A DNA stretch of 64,000 nucleotides from an uncultured Porphyromonadaceae bacterium (GTDB taxonomy: Bacteria; Bacteroidota; Bacteroidia; Bacteroidales; Coprobacteraceae): contig URAV01000004.1 in the NCBI GenBank assembly GCA_900545915.1, positions 1 to 64,000 on the forward strand, in the 5' to 3' direction. The notes below the pieces were generated by a model, which searched no databases, was not told the DNA's origin, and worked only from the letters and a program-made list of their open reading frames with translations. This document shows, in pieces, positions 51,693-62,500 of this stretch (position 1 is its first letter; each line of letters begins with the position of its first letter). Both the position numbers and the translations under genes were made by a program.

Positions 51693-52262
51693 ATGAAATC
51701 AATAGTTTGGAAATCGATAAAGATAACGCTGGTATTCTGTGTATTCTTTTCTTTATGTTACATCTTCGTTTTATGGGCTTTCGCCAAAGTCGCAGGACCG
51801 GGAAACGGAAATGCCGAAGTTGTGACATTGGATGGGAAAGTTGTCGGAGCTGCGAATGTCGGACAAAAATTTACTAAGGATATTTATTTTTGGGGACGTC
51901 CTTCTGCTGCCGATTATACAGCAGATGCGTCTGCCGGAAGTAATAAAGGTCCTACGAATCCCGAATATCTCGAAGAAGTAGAAGTACGTATTGATACTTT
52001 TTTGGTGCATCACCCTTATTTAAAACGGAATGAAGTACCTGCAGAAATGGTAACGGCCAGCGGTTCAGGACTTGATCCTCACATAACACCGCAAAGTGCA
52101 GAAGTGCAAATAAAACGAGTAGCTAAAGCTCGGGGTATGCAAGAAGATAAGGTCCGTAAAATTGTAGAGGAAAATACCGAAGCTCCATTATTAGGACTTT
52201 TCGGAACGGCAAAAGTAAATGTCTTGAAACTGAACGTTGCGTTGGATCAACAAAATAAATAA
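51693..52262 (+). CDS. kdpC: Potassium-transporting ATPase subunit KdpC
   Basis: A 189-residue protein with one N-terminal membrane helix and a periplasmic domain containing FWGRPSAADYTADASAGSNK and VTASGSGLDPHITPQSAEVQ, the standard KdpC signatures. It stabilises the KdpABC complex. It is followed within 40 bases by an outer-membrane protein gene in the same direction. Confidence 0.96.
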   Translation: MKSIVWKSIKITLVFCVFFSLCYIFVLWAFAKVAGPGNGNAEVVTLDGKVVGAANVGQKFTKDIYFWGRPSAADYTADASAGSNKGPTNPEYLEEVEVRIDTFLVHHPYLKRNEVPAEMVTASGSGLDPHITPQSAEVQIKRVAKARGMQEDKVRKIVEENTEAPLLGLFGTAKVNVLKLNVALDQQNK

Positions 52263-52299
52263 TTAATAATAGAATGTATCAAAAATAAGAAAATTGGAA

Positions 52300-53049
52300 A
52301 TGAAAAAGTTTATAATTATATTGCTGAGTGTCATATCTCCCGTAGTTCTCAAAGCACAAGAAGAAAATAAAGGAGTAAGTTTTAATGTACAGGGAGATTT
52401 AGTAAGTTCTTATATTTGGAGAGGTATGTACCAGTCTGGTGCTGCTGTTCAGCCTACATTAGGTCTTCAAGTAGCCGGTTTTTCTCTGACGGCGTGGGGC
52501 AGTGTCGATTTTACAGGACAAGGTCATAAAGAAGCTGATATTACGGCAGCTTATACCATTGCAGGTTTGACTATTTCTGTTGCCGATTTGTGGTGGGCAG
52601 GTCAGTCTGGTATTTATAATGACCGTGAAAACGGTAAAAATAACTATTTCAATTTTGATAATCACACTACAGATCATATTTTTGAAGCAGGATTATCTTA
52701 TGCGTTTCCGGTAGAGAAATTTCCATTGAGTATTTCTTGGTACACAATGTTTGCCGGAGGTGACCGTAAGACGATTTCTGATGGTAGCCGTGTCAACGCC
52801 TATTCTTCTTATATGGAATTCGGGTATCCTTTTACCGTTAAGGGAGTGCAGTTGAATGCTGCCGTCGGTTGTAGTCCTTGGCGTTCAGAGCAATATAAAA
52901 ATGATGATTTTGCCGTTACGAATGTGTCATTGAAAGCGACAAAGGAGATTCATTTTAATGAACGTTTTTCCTTGCCGGTTTATACACAGGTAATTTGGAA
53001 TCCTAATCGTGAAGACGTACATTTCGTTTTCGGGATTACTATACGATGA
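52300..53049 (+). CDS. Outer-membrane beta-barrel protein in the kdp operon (TorF-like porin)
   Basis: The frame is open from a TTG at 52294, but the ATG at 52300 gives a normal signal peptide (MKKFIIILLSVISPVVLKAQ); 249 residues. The mature protein alternates aromatic and polar residues as in amphipathic beta strands (SYIWRGMYQSGAAVQPTLGL, WNPNREDVHFVFGITIR). It resembles TorF-family putative porins. Lying between kdpC and the KdpD gene, it may let K+ or a related solute through the outer membrane. That role is inference. Confidence 0.7.
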   Translation: MKKFIIILLSVISPVVLKAQEENKGVSFNVQGDLVSSYIWRGMYQSGAAVQPTLGLQVAGFSLTAWGSVDFTGQGHKEADITAAYTIAGLTISVADLWWAGQSGIYNDRENGKNNYFNFDNHTTDHIFEAGLSYAFPVEKFPLSISWYTMFAGGDRKTISDGSRVNAYSSYMEFGYPFTVKGVQLNAAVGCSPWRSEQYKNDDFAVTNVSLKATKEIHFNERFSLPVYTQVIWNPNREDVHFVFGITIR

Positions 53050-53086
53050 TAAAGTTGTGTTGTTCTATTTAAATATGTTTTGTTTA

Positions 53087-53117
53087 TACCCCTCGGTGAT
53101 TAGCGACACCGGGGGTA
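53087..53117 (+). other. Hairpin between the porin gene and the kdpD gene
   Basis: TACCCCTCGGTG and CACCGGGGGTA form an 11-12 bp stem with one bulge around an 8-base loop. No T-run follows, so it may be a partial terminator or a processing/stability element that lowers expression of the sensor genes. Confidence 0.5.
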
Positions 53118-53141
53118 TGTATGTTTTATAAAACAGTAAAG

Positions 53142-54266
53142 ATGGATAAGGAGAAAAGTGTCCAGCATTTTTTAGATTTAATAAAGCAATCGAGACGGGG
53201 TAAGTTTAAGATATATATCGGTATGATTGCCGGAGTAGGGAAAACTTATCGGATGCTTCAGGAAGCGCACCAATTGTTGGAAAGCGGTGTAGATGTACAG
53301 ATCGGTTACGTTGAGACTCACGGTCGTACGGATACGGATGCGCAATTGAAAGGACTTCCCGTAATACCGCGCCGGAAAATCTTTTATAAAGGCAAGGAAT
53401 TGGAAGAGATGGATGTAGAAGCAATTATCCGAATACGTCCTGAAATTGTAATTGTCGATGAATTGGCGCATACTAATGTGGAGGGAAGCCTGAATGAAAA
53501 AAGATGGCAAGATGTCCTTCAGCTTCTTGATGAAGGTATCAATGTAATCAGTGCGGTTAATATCCAGCATATAGAGGCGTTGAACGATGAAATTCAGAGA
53601 ATATCGGGAATAGAGGTAAAAGAGCGTATTCCGGATAGCGTTTTGGAAGAGGCAGATGAAGTCGTAAATATTGATTTGACGGCAGAAGAACTTTTAGCAC
53701 GTCTGAAAGCAGGGAAAATATATCGTTCGGATAAAGTAGAGTGGGCGTTGTCTCATTTTTTTAATGCCGACAATATTTTGCAATTGAGGGAGTTGGCATT
53801 GAAAGAGGTTGCTTTGCGTGTCGCGAAGAAAGTCGAAGATGAAGTCGTAGTAGGTAATGTAGGAGTAAGACATGAAAAAATATTGGTGTGTATTAGTACC
53901 AATGAAAAAACACCTCGTAAGCTGATACGGAAAGCTGCACGGTTGGCAATTCATCATAATACGCAGTTTTCGGTTTTATATGTTCAGACACCGAAAGAAA
54001 GTGCCGACAGAATTCCGTTGGCGGTGCAGCGGCACTTGTTAAACCATTTTAAATTGGCGACGGAACTTGGGGGAGAAGTAATTCAGTTGCAGAAATCGAA
54101 TGTGATAGACGGAATTATAGAGACATGTGCAAATAATCATATTACTAAATGTTGTATAGGAAAACCTGAATTATCTTTTTTCTCGGCAATCTTTTCTATT
54201 ATGAATTATAAAAAATTAGTGGACTTTTTATCAAGTTCCAATATAGATTTAATTATTTTGGCTTAG
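53142..54266 (+). CDS. kdpD: KdpD N-terminal sensor plus Usp domain, without the kinase half
   Basis: The ATG at 53142 (MDKEKSVQHF) is preferred over 53121, which lies close to the preceding hairpin; 374 residues. It contains the KdpD domain with Walker A GMIAGVGKT at 27-35 and Walker B VDELAHTN at 105-112, then a Usp-like domain (ILVCISTNEKTPRKLIRKAA). It lacks the four membrane helices, GAF and kinase domains of full KdpD (~900 residues). A separate histidine kinase follows 26 bases later, so the sensor appears split over two proteins. It probably reports K+ status through the partner kinase. Confidence 0.88.
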   Translation: MDKEKSVQHFLDLIKQSRRGKFKIYIGMIAGVGKTYRMLQEAHQLLESGVDVQIGYVETHGRTDTDAQLKGLPVIPRRKIFYKGKELEEMDVEAIIRIRPEIVIVDELAHTNVEGSLNEKRWQDVLQLLDEGINVISAVNIQHIEALNDEIQRISGIEVKERIPDSVLEEADEVVNIDLTAEELLARLKAGKIYRSDKVEWALSHFFNADNILQLRELALKEVALRVAKKVEDEVVVGNVGVRHEKILVCISTNEKTPRKLIRKAARLAIHHNTQFSVLYVQTPKESADRIPLAVQRHLLNHFKLATELGGEVIQLQKSNVIDGIIETCANNHITKCCIGKPELSFFSAIFSIMNYKKLVDFLSSSNIDLIILA

Positions 54267-54292
54267 ATTTGGATTTCAAAATCTGAAAGAGT

Positions 54293-56005
54293 ATGAGAAT
54301 AAAAAATAAACTTACGTTAGGCATTTGCATCCTTTTTGCGATGATTCTTATGTTAGGTACGCTTGCCATAAGTTCGGTATATGATTTAGACCGGAATTCA
54401 CGGAATATTTATGATGCAAATAATAATTCTCTGAATTATGCCCGCAATATGCTTGTGGCATTGGAAAAGATAGATTCAGATCCTGCCGCTTTAGATGTCT
54501 TTATTGAAAACTTTAGGTTGCAGGAGAAAAATATTACGGAAACGGACGAATTGCAAGCAACTCGTATTTTGAAAGATCATTTAGAAGAATATCAAAAACA
54601 TCCGGATCGTAAATCGATCGTAAAAATGCGTGCCGATTTATATCGTATCATGGAGTTGAATATGGTGTCTATTTCCCATAAGAGCCAGATGGCGGAGGCT
54701 GCGGCAGAGAACTCTTTATTATGGATTTCTGTTCTATTTGTTTTCTGCATTCTGGTTTCCATAGGTCTTTTAGTTTATTTCCCTAAATATATCGTTAAGC
54801 CGATAAAAGAGTTGATCAAAGGAATTCAAGAAGTTGCTGATCAGAATTATAAAAAACGGCTACCGGCCGGGTTGGGAGTAGAATTCGGAGGTGTTGCAGC
54901 TTCTTTTAATAAAATGGCGGAAAGGCTTGAAGAATTTCACGATAGCTCAATATCCGATATTTTGTCGGGGAAGAAATACATCGAGGCGATTGTAAATAGT
55001 ATCACAGAACCTATTATAGGTTTGAATGAAGAAATGCAAATTGTGTTTGTCAATGAAGAAGCGCTTAATTTATTACATTTAAAAAAAGGCGATTTGTTGT
55101 ATCGTTCGGCAACAGAAGTTGCGTTGAAAAATGATCTGCTCCGTCGTTTGGTGAAAGAGTTGGTATCTCCGAATGAAAAACAAGAACCTTTGAAAATATA
55201 TGCAGATAATAAAGAAAGCTATTTTCAGGCAAAATATATCCCGATTCGGATTGTTGAAGCTGGAGAGAATGAACAGAAAAATATAGGAAATATTATCTTG
55301 TTGAATAATATTACGGAGTTCAAAGAGCGGGATTCGGCAAAAACAACGCTTATCTCTACTATATCTCATGAATTAAAAACCCCTATTTCGGCAATTTTAA
55401 TGAGTCTTAAACTGTTAGAAGATAATCGAGTAGGAGAACTGAATGATGAACAGAAACAACTCTCGGAGAGCATAAAAGAAAATAGTAATAGGCTTTTAAG
55501 CATTACTGGAGAGTTGTTGAATATGACTCAGGTCGAGACCGGTCGGTTGCAACTGATGCCTAAAATAACGAAACCGATAGAGCTGATCGAGTATGCGATA
55601 AAAGCGAATAGAGTGCAGGCCGATAAATTCGGTTGCCAGATAGAAGTCGAATATCCCGAAAAGATCAGCAAGCTATTTGTCGATAGTGAAAAGATTGCTT
55701 GGGTGATTACGAATTTGTTAAGTAATGCAATACGCTATACTCCGCAAAATGGACGTATAATTATCGGGGCTAAACAAGAAGGTAATATTGTAGAAATTTA
55801 TGTACAGGATTTTGGAAAAGGAATAGATCCGCGTTATCATCAAAGCATATTCGACCGTTATTTCCGAGTTCCGGGCACGAAGGTGCAAGGTAGTGGTTTG
55901 GGGTTATCTATATCTAAAGATTTTGTCGAAGCCCATAACGGAACATTGACTGTTGAGAGTGAATTAGGAAAAGGTAGTCGGTTTACTCTTCGTTTTAAGG
56001 TTTAA
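54293..56005 (+). CDS. Membrane histidine kinase with HAMP and PAS domains
   Basis: A 570-residue sensor kinase. It has a TM helix near 9-28, a helical periplasmic sensor about 30-140, a second TM about 144-164, a HAMP domain and a PAS domain about 230-345. The HisKA domain has the phospho-acceptor H359 (STISHELKTPISAI), and the ATPase domain shows NLLSNAIRYTPQNG, DFGKGIDP and GSGLGLSI. It lies next to the truncated kdpD gene, in the same cluster as the NtrC-type regulator, and is its probable partner. It is not a KdpD kinase by architecture. A large inverted repeat follows. Confidence 0.92.
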   Translation: MRIKNKLTLGICILFAMILMLGTLAISSVYDLDRNSRNIYDANNNSLNYARNMLVALEKIDSDPAALDVFIENFRLQEKNITETDELQATRILKDHLEEYQKHPDRKSIVKMRADLYRIMELNMVSISHKSQMAEAAAENSLLWISVLFVFCILVSIGLLVYFPKYIVKPIKELIKGIQEVADQNYKKRLPAGLGVEFGGVAASFNKMAERLEEFHDSSISDILSGKKYIEAIVNSITEPIIGLNEEMQIVFVNEEALNLLHLKKGDLLYRSATEVALKNDLLRRLVKELVSPNEKQEPLKIYADNKESYFQAKYIPIRIVEAGENEQKNIGNIILLNNITEFKERDSAKTTLISTISHELKTPISAILMSLKLLEDNRVGELNDEQKQLSESIKENSNRLLSITGELLNMTQVETGRLQLMPKITKPIELIEYAIKANRVQADKFGCQIEVEYPEKISKLFVDSEKIAWVITNLLSNAIRYTPQNGRIIIGAKQEGNIVEIYVQDFGKGIDPRYHQSIFDRYFRVPGTKVQGSGLGLSISKDFVEAHNGTLTVESELGKGSRFTLRFKV

Positions 56006-56020
56006 TAAAGTATTTTGTTT

Positions 56021-56074
56021 AGAATCTGTCTAAATTTTGTCGAATATTTTAATCGGAAAATTTAGACAGGTTCT
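56021..56074 (+). terminator. Large inverted repeat, probable terminator of the kdp/sensor transcript
   Basis: AGAATCTGTCTAAATTTT pairs with AAAATTTAGACAGGTTCT over 18 positions with one G-U pair, starting 16 bases after the kinase stop. One arm's complement, AGAACCTGTCTAAATT, also occurs at 35058-35073. There is no long T-run after it. Confidence 0.55.
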
Positions 56075-56204
56075 TGCTGTATTTGTACCTTGATAAAATT
56101 TCTATCGGGGAATGAAAACAATAATAAATAAAATTTTTGATTATAGATAGTATATCTTATTTTATTATTTTAACATCGTAAATCCTATTAACAGAAATTA
56201 AACC

Positions 56205-56415
56205 GGTAAGTTTGCATTCGTATTGGTTCGCCTGCGTTTGTCTGCTCAGGTGATTAAAAGGGAATCAGGTGCAAGTCCTGAACAGTCCCGCTGCTGTAAT
56301 TCTCGTTGATTCCGGACATTCATGTCACTGGGAAAATCGAAAGGTTCGTTTCGATTATGCTGGGAAGACGTCCGAAAGAGGAGAGATAAGTCAGAAGACC
56401 TGCCGTACATTTTCA
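56205..56415 (+). ncRNA. Cobalamin riboswitch
   Basis: Conserved cobalamin-aptamer blocks occur in the right order. These are GGTTCGCCTG near 56225, AAAAGGGAATCAGGTGCAAG from 56256, then CAGTCCCGCTGCTGTAA, a TCACTGGG block near 56325, TGGGAAGACG at 56361 and the B12 box AAGTCAGAAGACCTGCC ending at 56404. It lies about 170 bases before a giant secreted-protein gene on the same strand and probably lowers its expression when cobalamin is plentiful. The exact ends and the expression platform (56416-56580) cannot be fixed by eye. Confidence 0.92.
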
Positions 56416-56580
56416 GAATATCTTATGCTTTCGGGGGTTAAAGCAGAGGTAAGTATAAAATGTGACGTTAACGGGTTACACCGGCTATATACTGTATCTT
56501 TCCCTATAACTTTTTGTAAGTATAAGTTATTCAGTGGTTTGAATATTTATATTTTGATTCAAATAATTGTTTAATTTAAA

Positions 56581-59500
56581 ATGCTTATGAAAAGAATTAT
56601 TACATTCTTGATTGCTTTTGCGTTTTTATGCAAGGTGGGGCCGGTTTGGGGACAAACAACCTCAGTCATGATGCCGTATGGTGATGACTATGACAATCCG
56701 AAAACCGTTACGGTAACCGATCCGATAACATTTTATGATAGCGGTGGAAGCTCAAGCAATGCCGAATCGTGGTGTGATTATCCGTCATCAGTGTGTTTTG
56801 TGCCGGGAAATGCAGGCGAAGTTATAGAAGTCTCTTTTGAAACAGTAGATGTAAAATCTGCTCAATTTAGAATTTATGACGGTTTTGTCGATGTCGGTTA
56901 TGATGATTTACCCGATGGAGACAAAGGAGTGATTGCTGCGGGCTCTGTTTTCACGTCGGCCTCTTCCGATGGTAAAATGACTGTTGGCTATTATTGTTCG
57001 GGTGCATCGGGAGCTGGCTGGAAAGCAGTCGTGAAAAGCGTATCCCTTAAAGATATGGCAATAAGAGAATGCGTTGCTCTTTCTACTGGTGTTTCTTCCG
57101 TTCCCGTAGGTGCGGAATGCCAACCGGTAATGCTCATTAACGTAAAGGCGGAAGGAAGCCTTAATCCGTTAACGGTAAGTGAATTATCTTTTAACTTGAA
57201 CGGTACGGTTTCTGTCTCGGATTTACAGAATTTAAAAGTTTATTATTCGGGAAATAAATTACAATTTAATGATGCTCATCTTTATGCCTCCGTATCGTCA
57301 GGTGATTCCGATATTAAAGTATCCGGATCGCAAGAACTCGTATCCGGAAATAATTATTTTTGGTTGGTAGGAGATGTAACGGCGGCGTCTGTTGTCGGGA
57401 ATAAAATAGCGGCACAATGTACGTCGATAAAGGTTGCCGGAAACGAGGTGCTTGAGACCCCGATTACCTCTGTAGGAGAAGTTTATATCGGCAATGAATT
57501 GAGCATGTCTGCGATGTGGCAGAATTGTTATGTAGGTCAGACATCTTTGAATTTTTATGATGATGGCGGGCCTGACGGAAAAATATCGGAGGGTTTTAAG
57601 GGGCAAACGACTTTTATACCTTCGACATCGGGTAGGCGGATTCAAATTGAATTTAAGAAAGTAGCATTATTCAGTACCACGACCAGCGATAAAAGCGATA
57701 TACTAAAGGTGTATAACGGTAAATCGGTAAAAGAGGCTGACTTAAATATTCAAATTTCCAGTGGAGATATAATTACCGTAACGTCATCTTCAGACGACGG
57801 AGCATTGACTGTTGCGCTGACCAGTGTGACAGGAGCTTTGTTCGGAGAAGGTTTTGAAGCTGTAGTTTCTGAGGTAGAACCCCAAGAAATGACCGTGAAA
57901 TCTATTGTTGCTGCACAATATACCGACGGAACAATTATGGCTGGAGATGTTTTACAACCTATTTTGTCGTTGAATATACAAACAGAGAATGTTCTTCCTA
58001 TAATAGCGCAGGCTTTTAAGTTTACTACATCCGGAACGACCAATCCTGCAGATGTGACAAAAGCATCGGTCTATTATACGGGTAAAAAAGCGGAATTCGG
58101 TTCTTCCAATAAAATAGGAGAGGTTATTTTAAACGGTAGTTCTGATTTTGAAATAACCGGTTGTACTCAGGAGCTGGGAGAAGGAAACAACTATTTTTGG
58201 TTGGCGTACGATATAGATCCGAGAGCTGAGGCCGGGAATAAGATCGATGCGGGATGCACTGCTGTTGTCTTGTCGGGTAAGGAAGAGATTATTGCCGATA
58301 CCGATCCGGAAGGCGACCGTACGATAAAAAATGAATACGTTTCTACGGTAGGAACATTTGAAAAAACGATTTATGGTAGTTGGACTTATACGCATACCCC
58401 CAAAAAGTATGGTAGTGGATATGAAGCTGTACAGGGAAATCAAATCGTTACATTTATTCCGTATTCCGAAGGTAAAATTATCGAATTGGAGTATCAGGAT
58501 TTTGCCGTGAGTGCAAGCTCTGGATATTATGGAGTGGATGCTACTTATATAATTTATAGCGGTAAAGGAACGACCGGAGAAGTATTGTGGGAAGCAAATA
58601 CCGCAGATAAGCGGAAAAACGGACCGGAAACTATTATTCGTTCTAAATCGGAAGACGGAGCTGTTACTGTCCTTTTCAACGCCAATGATTCGTTTTATAA
58701 TGCAGATGGCTGGCATGCTTTTGTAAGAGAGTATCAATCGAAAGATATGTCGTTCGACGGGATAGATGTCGTGCAGGCAAGTTCGGACTTTGTAGCCGGA
58801 GGTACTGCCGATCAGGAAATTTTGCGGTTTAAGATAGTGACCGGAGGCGATAAAAACCCGTTGTCTTTAAATAAAATTGCTGTCGATCTGAAAAACAGTC
58901 AATCTTGTATAGATAAAGTCTCCGTTTATTATACTGGTAAGAATGATGCACTTGCAACAACAAATAAAATTGGCAGTATCGATGTTGACGGTTCTGTCGG
59001 GAATCTGGAGATTCTTGTGTCGTCTGACTTTATTCTGGAAGAAGGAGATACTTATTTTTGGATAACTTACGATGTTAAAGCCGGAGCTACACCATCACAG
59101 AAGTTAGATGCAAAATTACTGTCAGTTACCATAAATAATATTTTGCAATCGGTCGAAAACGGAGATCCGGAAGGCGATCGGGAAATAAAGAATGTTTGTC
59201 TGTTACCGGTATCGGGACATGAAACAATCAATGTGGGAGATTTTCCTTATGTTTGTTATGATGACGGAGGTGCAGACGGAGAATATAGTGAGACCCAAGA
59301 AGGTGCTCTGACATTTGTTCCGAAACTGGGAGATGTAATAAAATTGACGTTCAAACAATTTAAGACCAGCGTTCGTGATTATTTGGAAATATACGATGGT
59401 ACAGGAGTCGAGGATGAAAACCTATCGGTGAAATATGATGGAGATCTGAATGAAAGTTTACCGGAATCGGTTGTCTCTAAGGCAGAAGACGGTTCTTTGA

Positions 59501-62500
59501 CAATCAGATTTAACAGAACGGGATACATAGTCAATGCCGGTTGGGAGATAGAAGTGAGCTCTTATACGCTGAAACCGTTGAGCTGTGGTACAGTGAAGGC
59601 GACATCTGTTAATGAAAAAAGTGAACTTTTGGGTGGTTCTCTGAATGAAAAAATGCTTAAGGTTGCCGTTGAAGCTATCGGAGATAGAGGTTCGTTTGTT
59701 GTTGATGAACTTTCATTCGAAGTGACGAATTCAGAGAGTTTGATGAATACGAAAGTTTATTTTACCGGTACGAGTGATGTATTCAGTCCTGAAAGTCAGT
59801 TCGGCACAGAACAAACAGGCGATACTCCGGTATTTACGGGAGAACAGAGTATTTCAGCACCCGGAACTTATTATTTCTGGCTGACTTGTGATATAAGAAG
59901 CGATGCTGCAATCGGAACGGCATTGAGCTTTGTTCAATCCGGTATCAAAGTTAATGGAAATCCGTTTGCAATAGAATCGTCAGAAACTGCAAATCTGAAA
60001 ATTAAAGATGGATTCCATGGTACGCATACTATCGGAGAAAATGGAGAATATAAAACTATTACTGCTGCAGTCGAAGCAATGAAAGATGGTATAAATAGTG
60101 CTGTCGTTTTTGAATTAGAAAACGGAATTTATAATGAGGAAGTGATAATTCCGGAAATTCCGGGAGCTTCTGCTGCGAATACGATTACATTGAAATCTAA
60201 AAGCGGAAATTATAGCGATGTGACGATTACGGCAGAAAACCATTCCGGAGGATATGACGAACAAAACTCGGCTGTAATGACCATATTCGGAGCTGATTAT
60301 TTGACGGTAGAAGGAATTACTTTTACTAATCCTGATAATACATATTATTATTTGATGGACGTAAAAAATGCAAGTAATTATGTTACTATTCGGAATTGTT
60401 ATTTTAAAGGAGAGGTCATGACTTCTGAACCTGTTACATCAGATCCTCATAAATTATTGCATACGAATTTTGTAAATCAAGCTGTAGAAAATACTCCGGA
60501 TACCTATATGACCGTTGAGGGCAACCTTTTTGAAGGAGGTTATATTGCGGTTCAGGCAGGTGGAGCAAATCCGACAGATACGAATAAAGGAACGAAGATT
60601 ATCGGAAATACGTTCAAGAATCAATGGAGTAAAGCGATTTATCTGAATTATGATGTAGATGGAGTTATAGAGAAAAACGTGATTAGCAGCAACTGTTCAT
60701 CGAAAAAAGAATATAATGGGATAGATATGAATACTTGTTATAATACGGTTGTGCGGAATAATGTGATATCTGCGACAATGCCCTATATCTGTGGCATAAA
60801 GCTGAGACCTGTTGCCGGTTCAGAAGAAAAACACTTCCGCGTATATAATAATGTATTGAATCTGAAATCTCTGACGTCATCGGATAATGCGTATGCGATT
60901 TCGATAACCGGAGGCTCTACGACAAATAAAATCAGCTTTGTGGATATTGTGAACAATACGATACGTTTGAGTGGAAATAATGCCGAAAAATGTGCCGGAA
61001 TATATAATATTTCTAATTTCAGCGAATCGATTACGGTACAGAACAATATTATACAAAACGAAGCCGGCGGTTATGTTTATTGGATAAACAGCAAGCCGCT
61101 GAAAGCAACGACGCTCAATAATAATGCACTTTATACTTCCGGAACTGTTTTTGCGAAAAATTATACTACGATCGAGAATTGGTTGACCGGTTCTAAAGAA
61201 TCTAATAGTATTAATCAAAAAGTGACTTTTCAGTCAGACGAAATACTTGCATTGAAAACTTTGGACGGCCTTAATGCCGGTATTCCGTTAGATTTTGTTG
61301 CTACCGATATTGTCGGAAATGTGCGTGATACGGAACATCCGACTATCGGAGCTTATGAATTTGTTGTAGCAGAATTGCCGGCAATGGAATCCGGATATCC
61401 GATTTTGTCAGGAGATGTGACTTATAATTCGGCGGTTGTTACTGTCAAAGTAACGGCCAATGCAGAAGTCTATTATTTATTAAAGAATGACGAAAAAGAG
61501 CCTTCTGTGGAAGATGTTATTGCTGCTGATAATAAAGTTTCGGTTTCTAAAGGACAGGAAACTGCAATCCCGTTGACCGAATTGAAACAGCATACCGAAT
61601 ATTATGCGTTTTTTGTTTTGAAAGGTTTGGCAGACGGTCAATTATCAGAGGTTATCGCTATGAGCGCCTTTACAACAGCTTATGCACCGACATCTGTGTC
61701 CACATTTGAAGATGTAACCGTTACGGAAACCGGATTTGAAGATGGAACGGCTCGATTCAACGGTTTTGTCGTAGAAGAGATTACAGATGGAATAGAAGAT
61801 AGCCGGAAAGCAGCAAAACTCCAAACAGAAGGAACTGTTACTTTGATAAATACCTCTGATGGATTGATATTGACCGGATTTTATTTGAAGTCGGATGCCG
61901 ATGTTACAATATCTGCATCGAAAGGTCAACTTGAGATTTCTTCCCGGACTATAGCCTCGACTCAGGATCGGTGGATATATTACAGTTTAAAAGAATGGGG
62001 AGAAATAACTTCTATAACTTTGAGTAGCAAGGGTAATGTTTATATCGATAATTTCAGCGGTAAACCGCAAAAATTGGTGGTAACGGCAGATGATAAGACT
62101 GTTTCGGAAGGTGAGTCCGTAATTTTGACAGCCGATGTTTCAGGAGGAGTTTCTCCATATACATATAGCTGGAGAAATTCGAAAAATGAAATCCTTTCCA
62201 CTGAAGAACAGTATTCTTTTGTTCCTCAGGAATGCGGCGACTATACTCTGACTGTGACGGATGCTTGGGATGAAGCTGCGACAATAACGGTTCGGGTAAT
62301 TGTAACCGGAGAAGCTGCTGCCGCAACTTTTGAAAATTTATATCTTGATTCTGAAAGCTATTGGATGGGTGATCCGGAAGAATCTATGAGTTCATTCGTA
62401 AGCGGTTCTTATAAATTCTCTAATTATTATGAGCCGGATTATGCAACATGGGCTTATTTCGGTTATTCAAATGTGACTTCAACGGTTTATAATCCGGCGG

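Noticed and set aside
53178..53570. Minus-strand frames of 72-130 codons opposite kdpD and other real genes
   Set aside because: They lie wholly inside genes with clear families on the other strand and show no domain or codon signal of their own.
56269..56574. A 101-codon open frame just before the giant gene
   Set aside because: It runs through the conserved blocks of the cobalamin riboswitch and its expression platform and has no family resemblance, so the frame is incidental.
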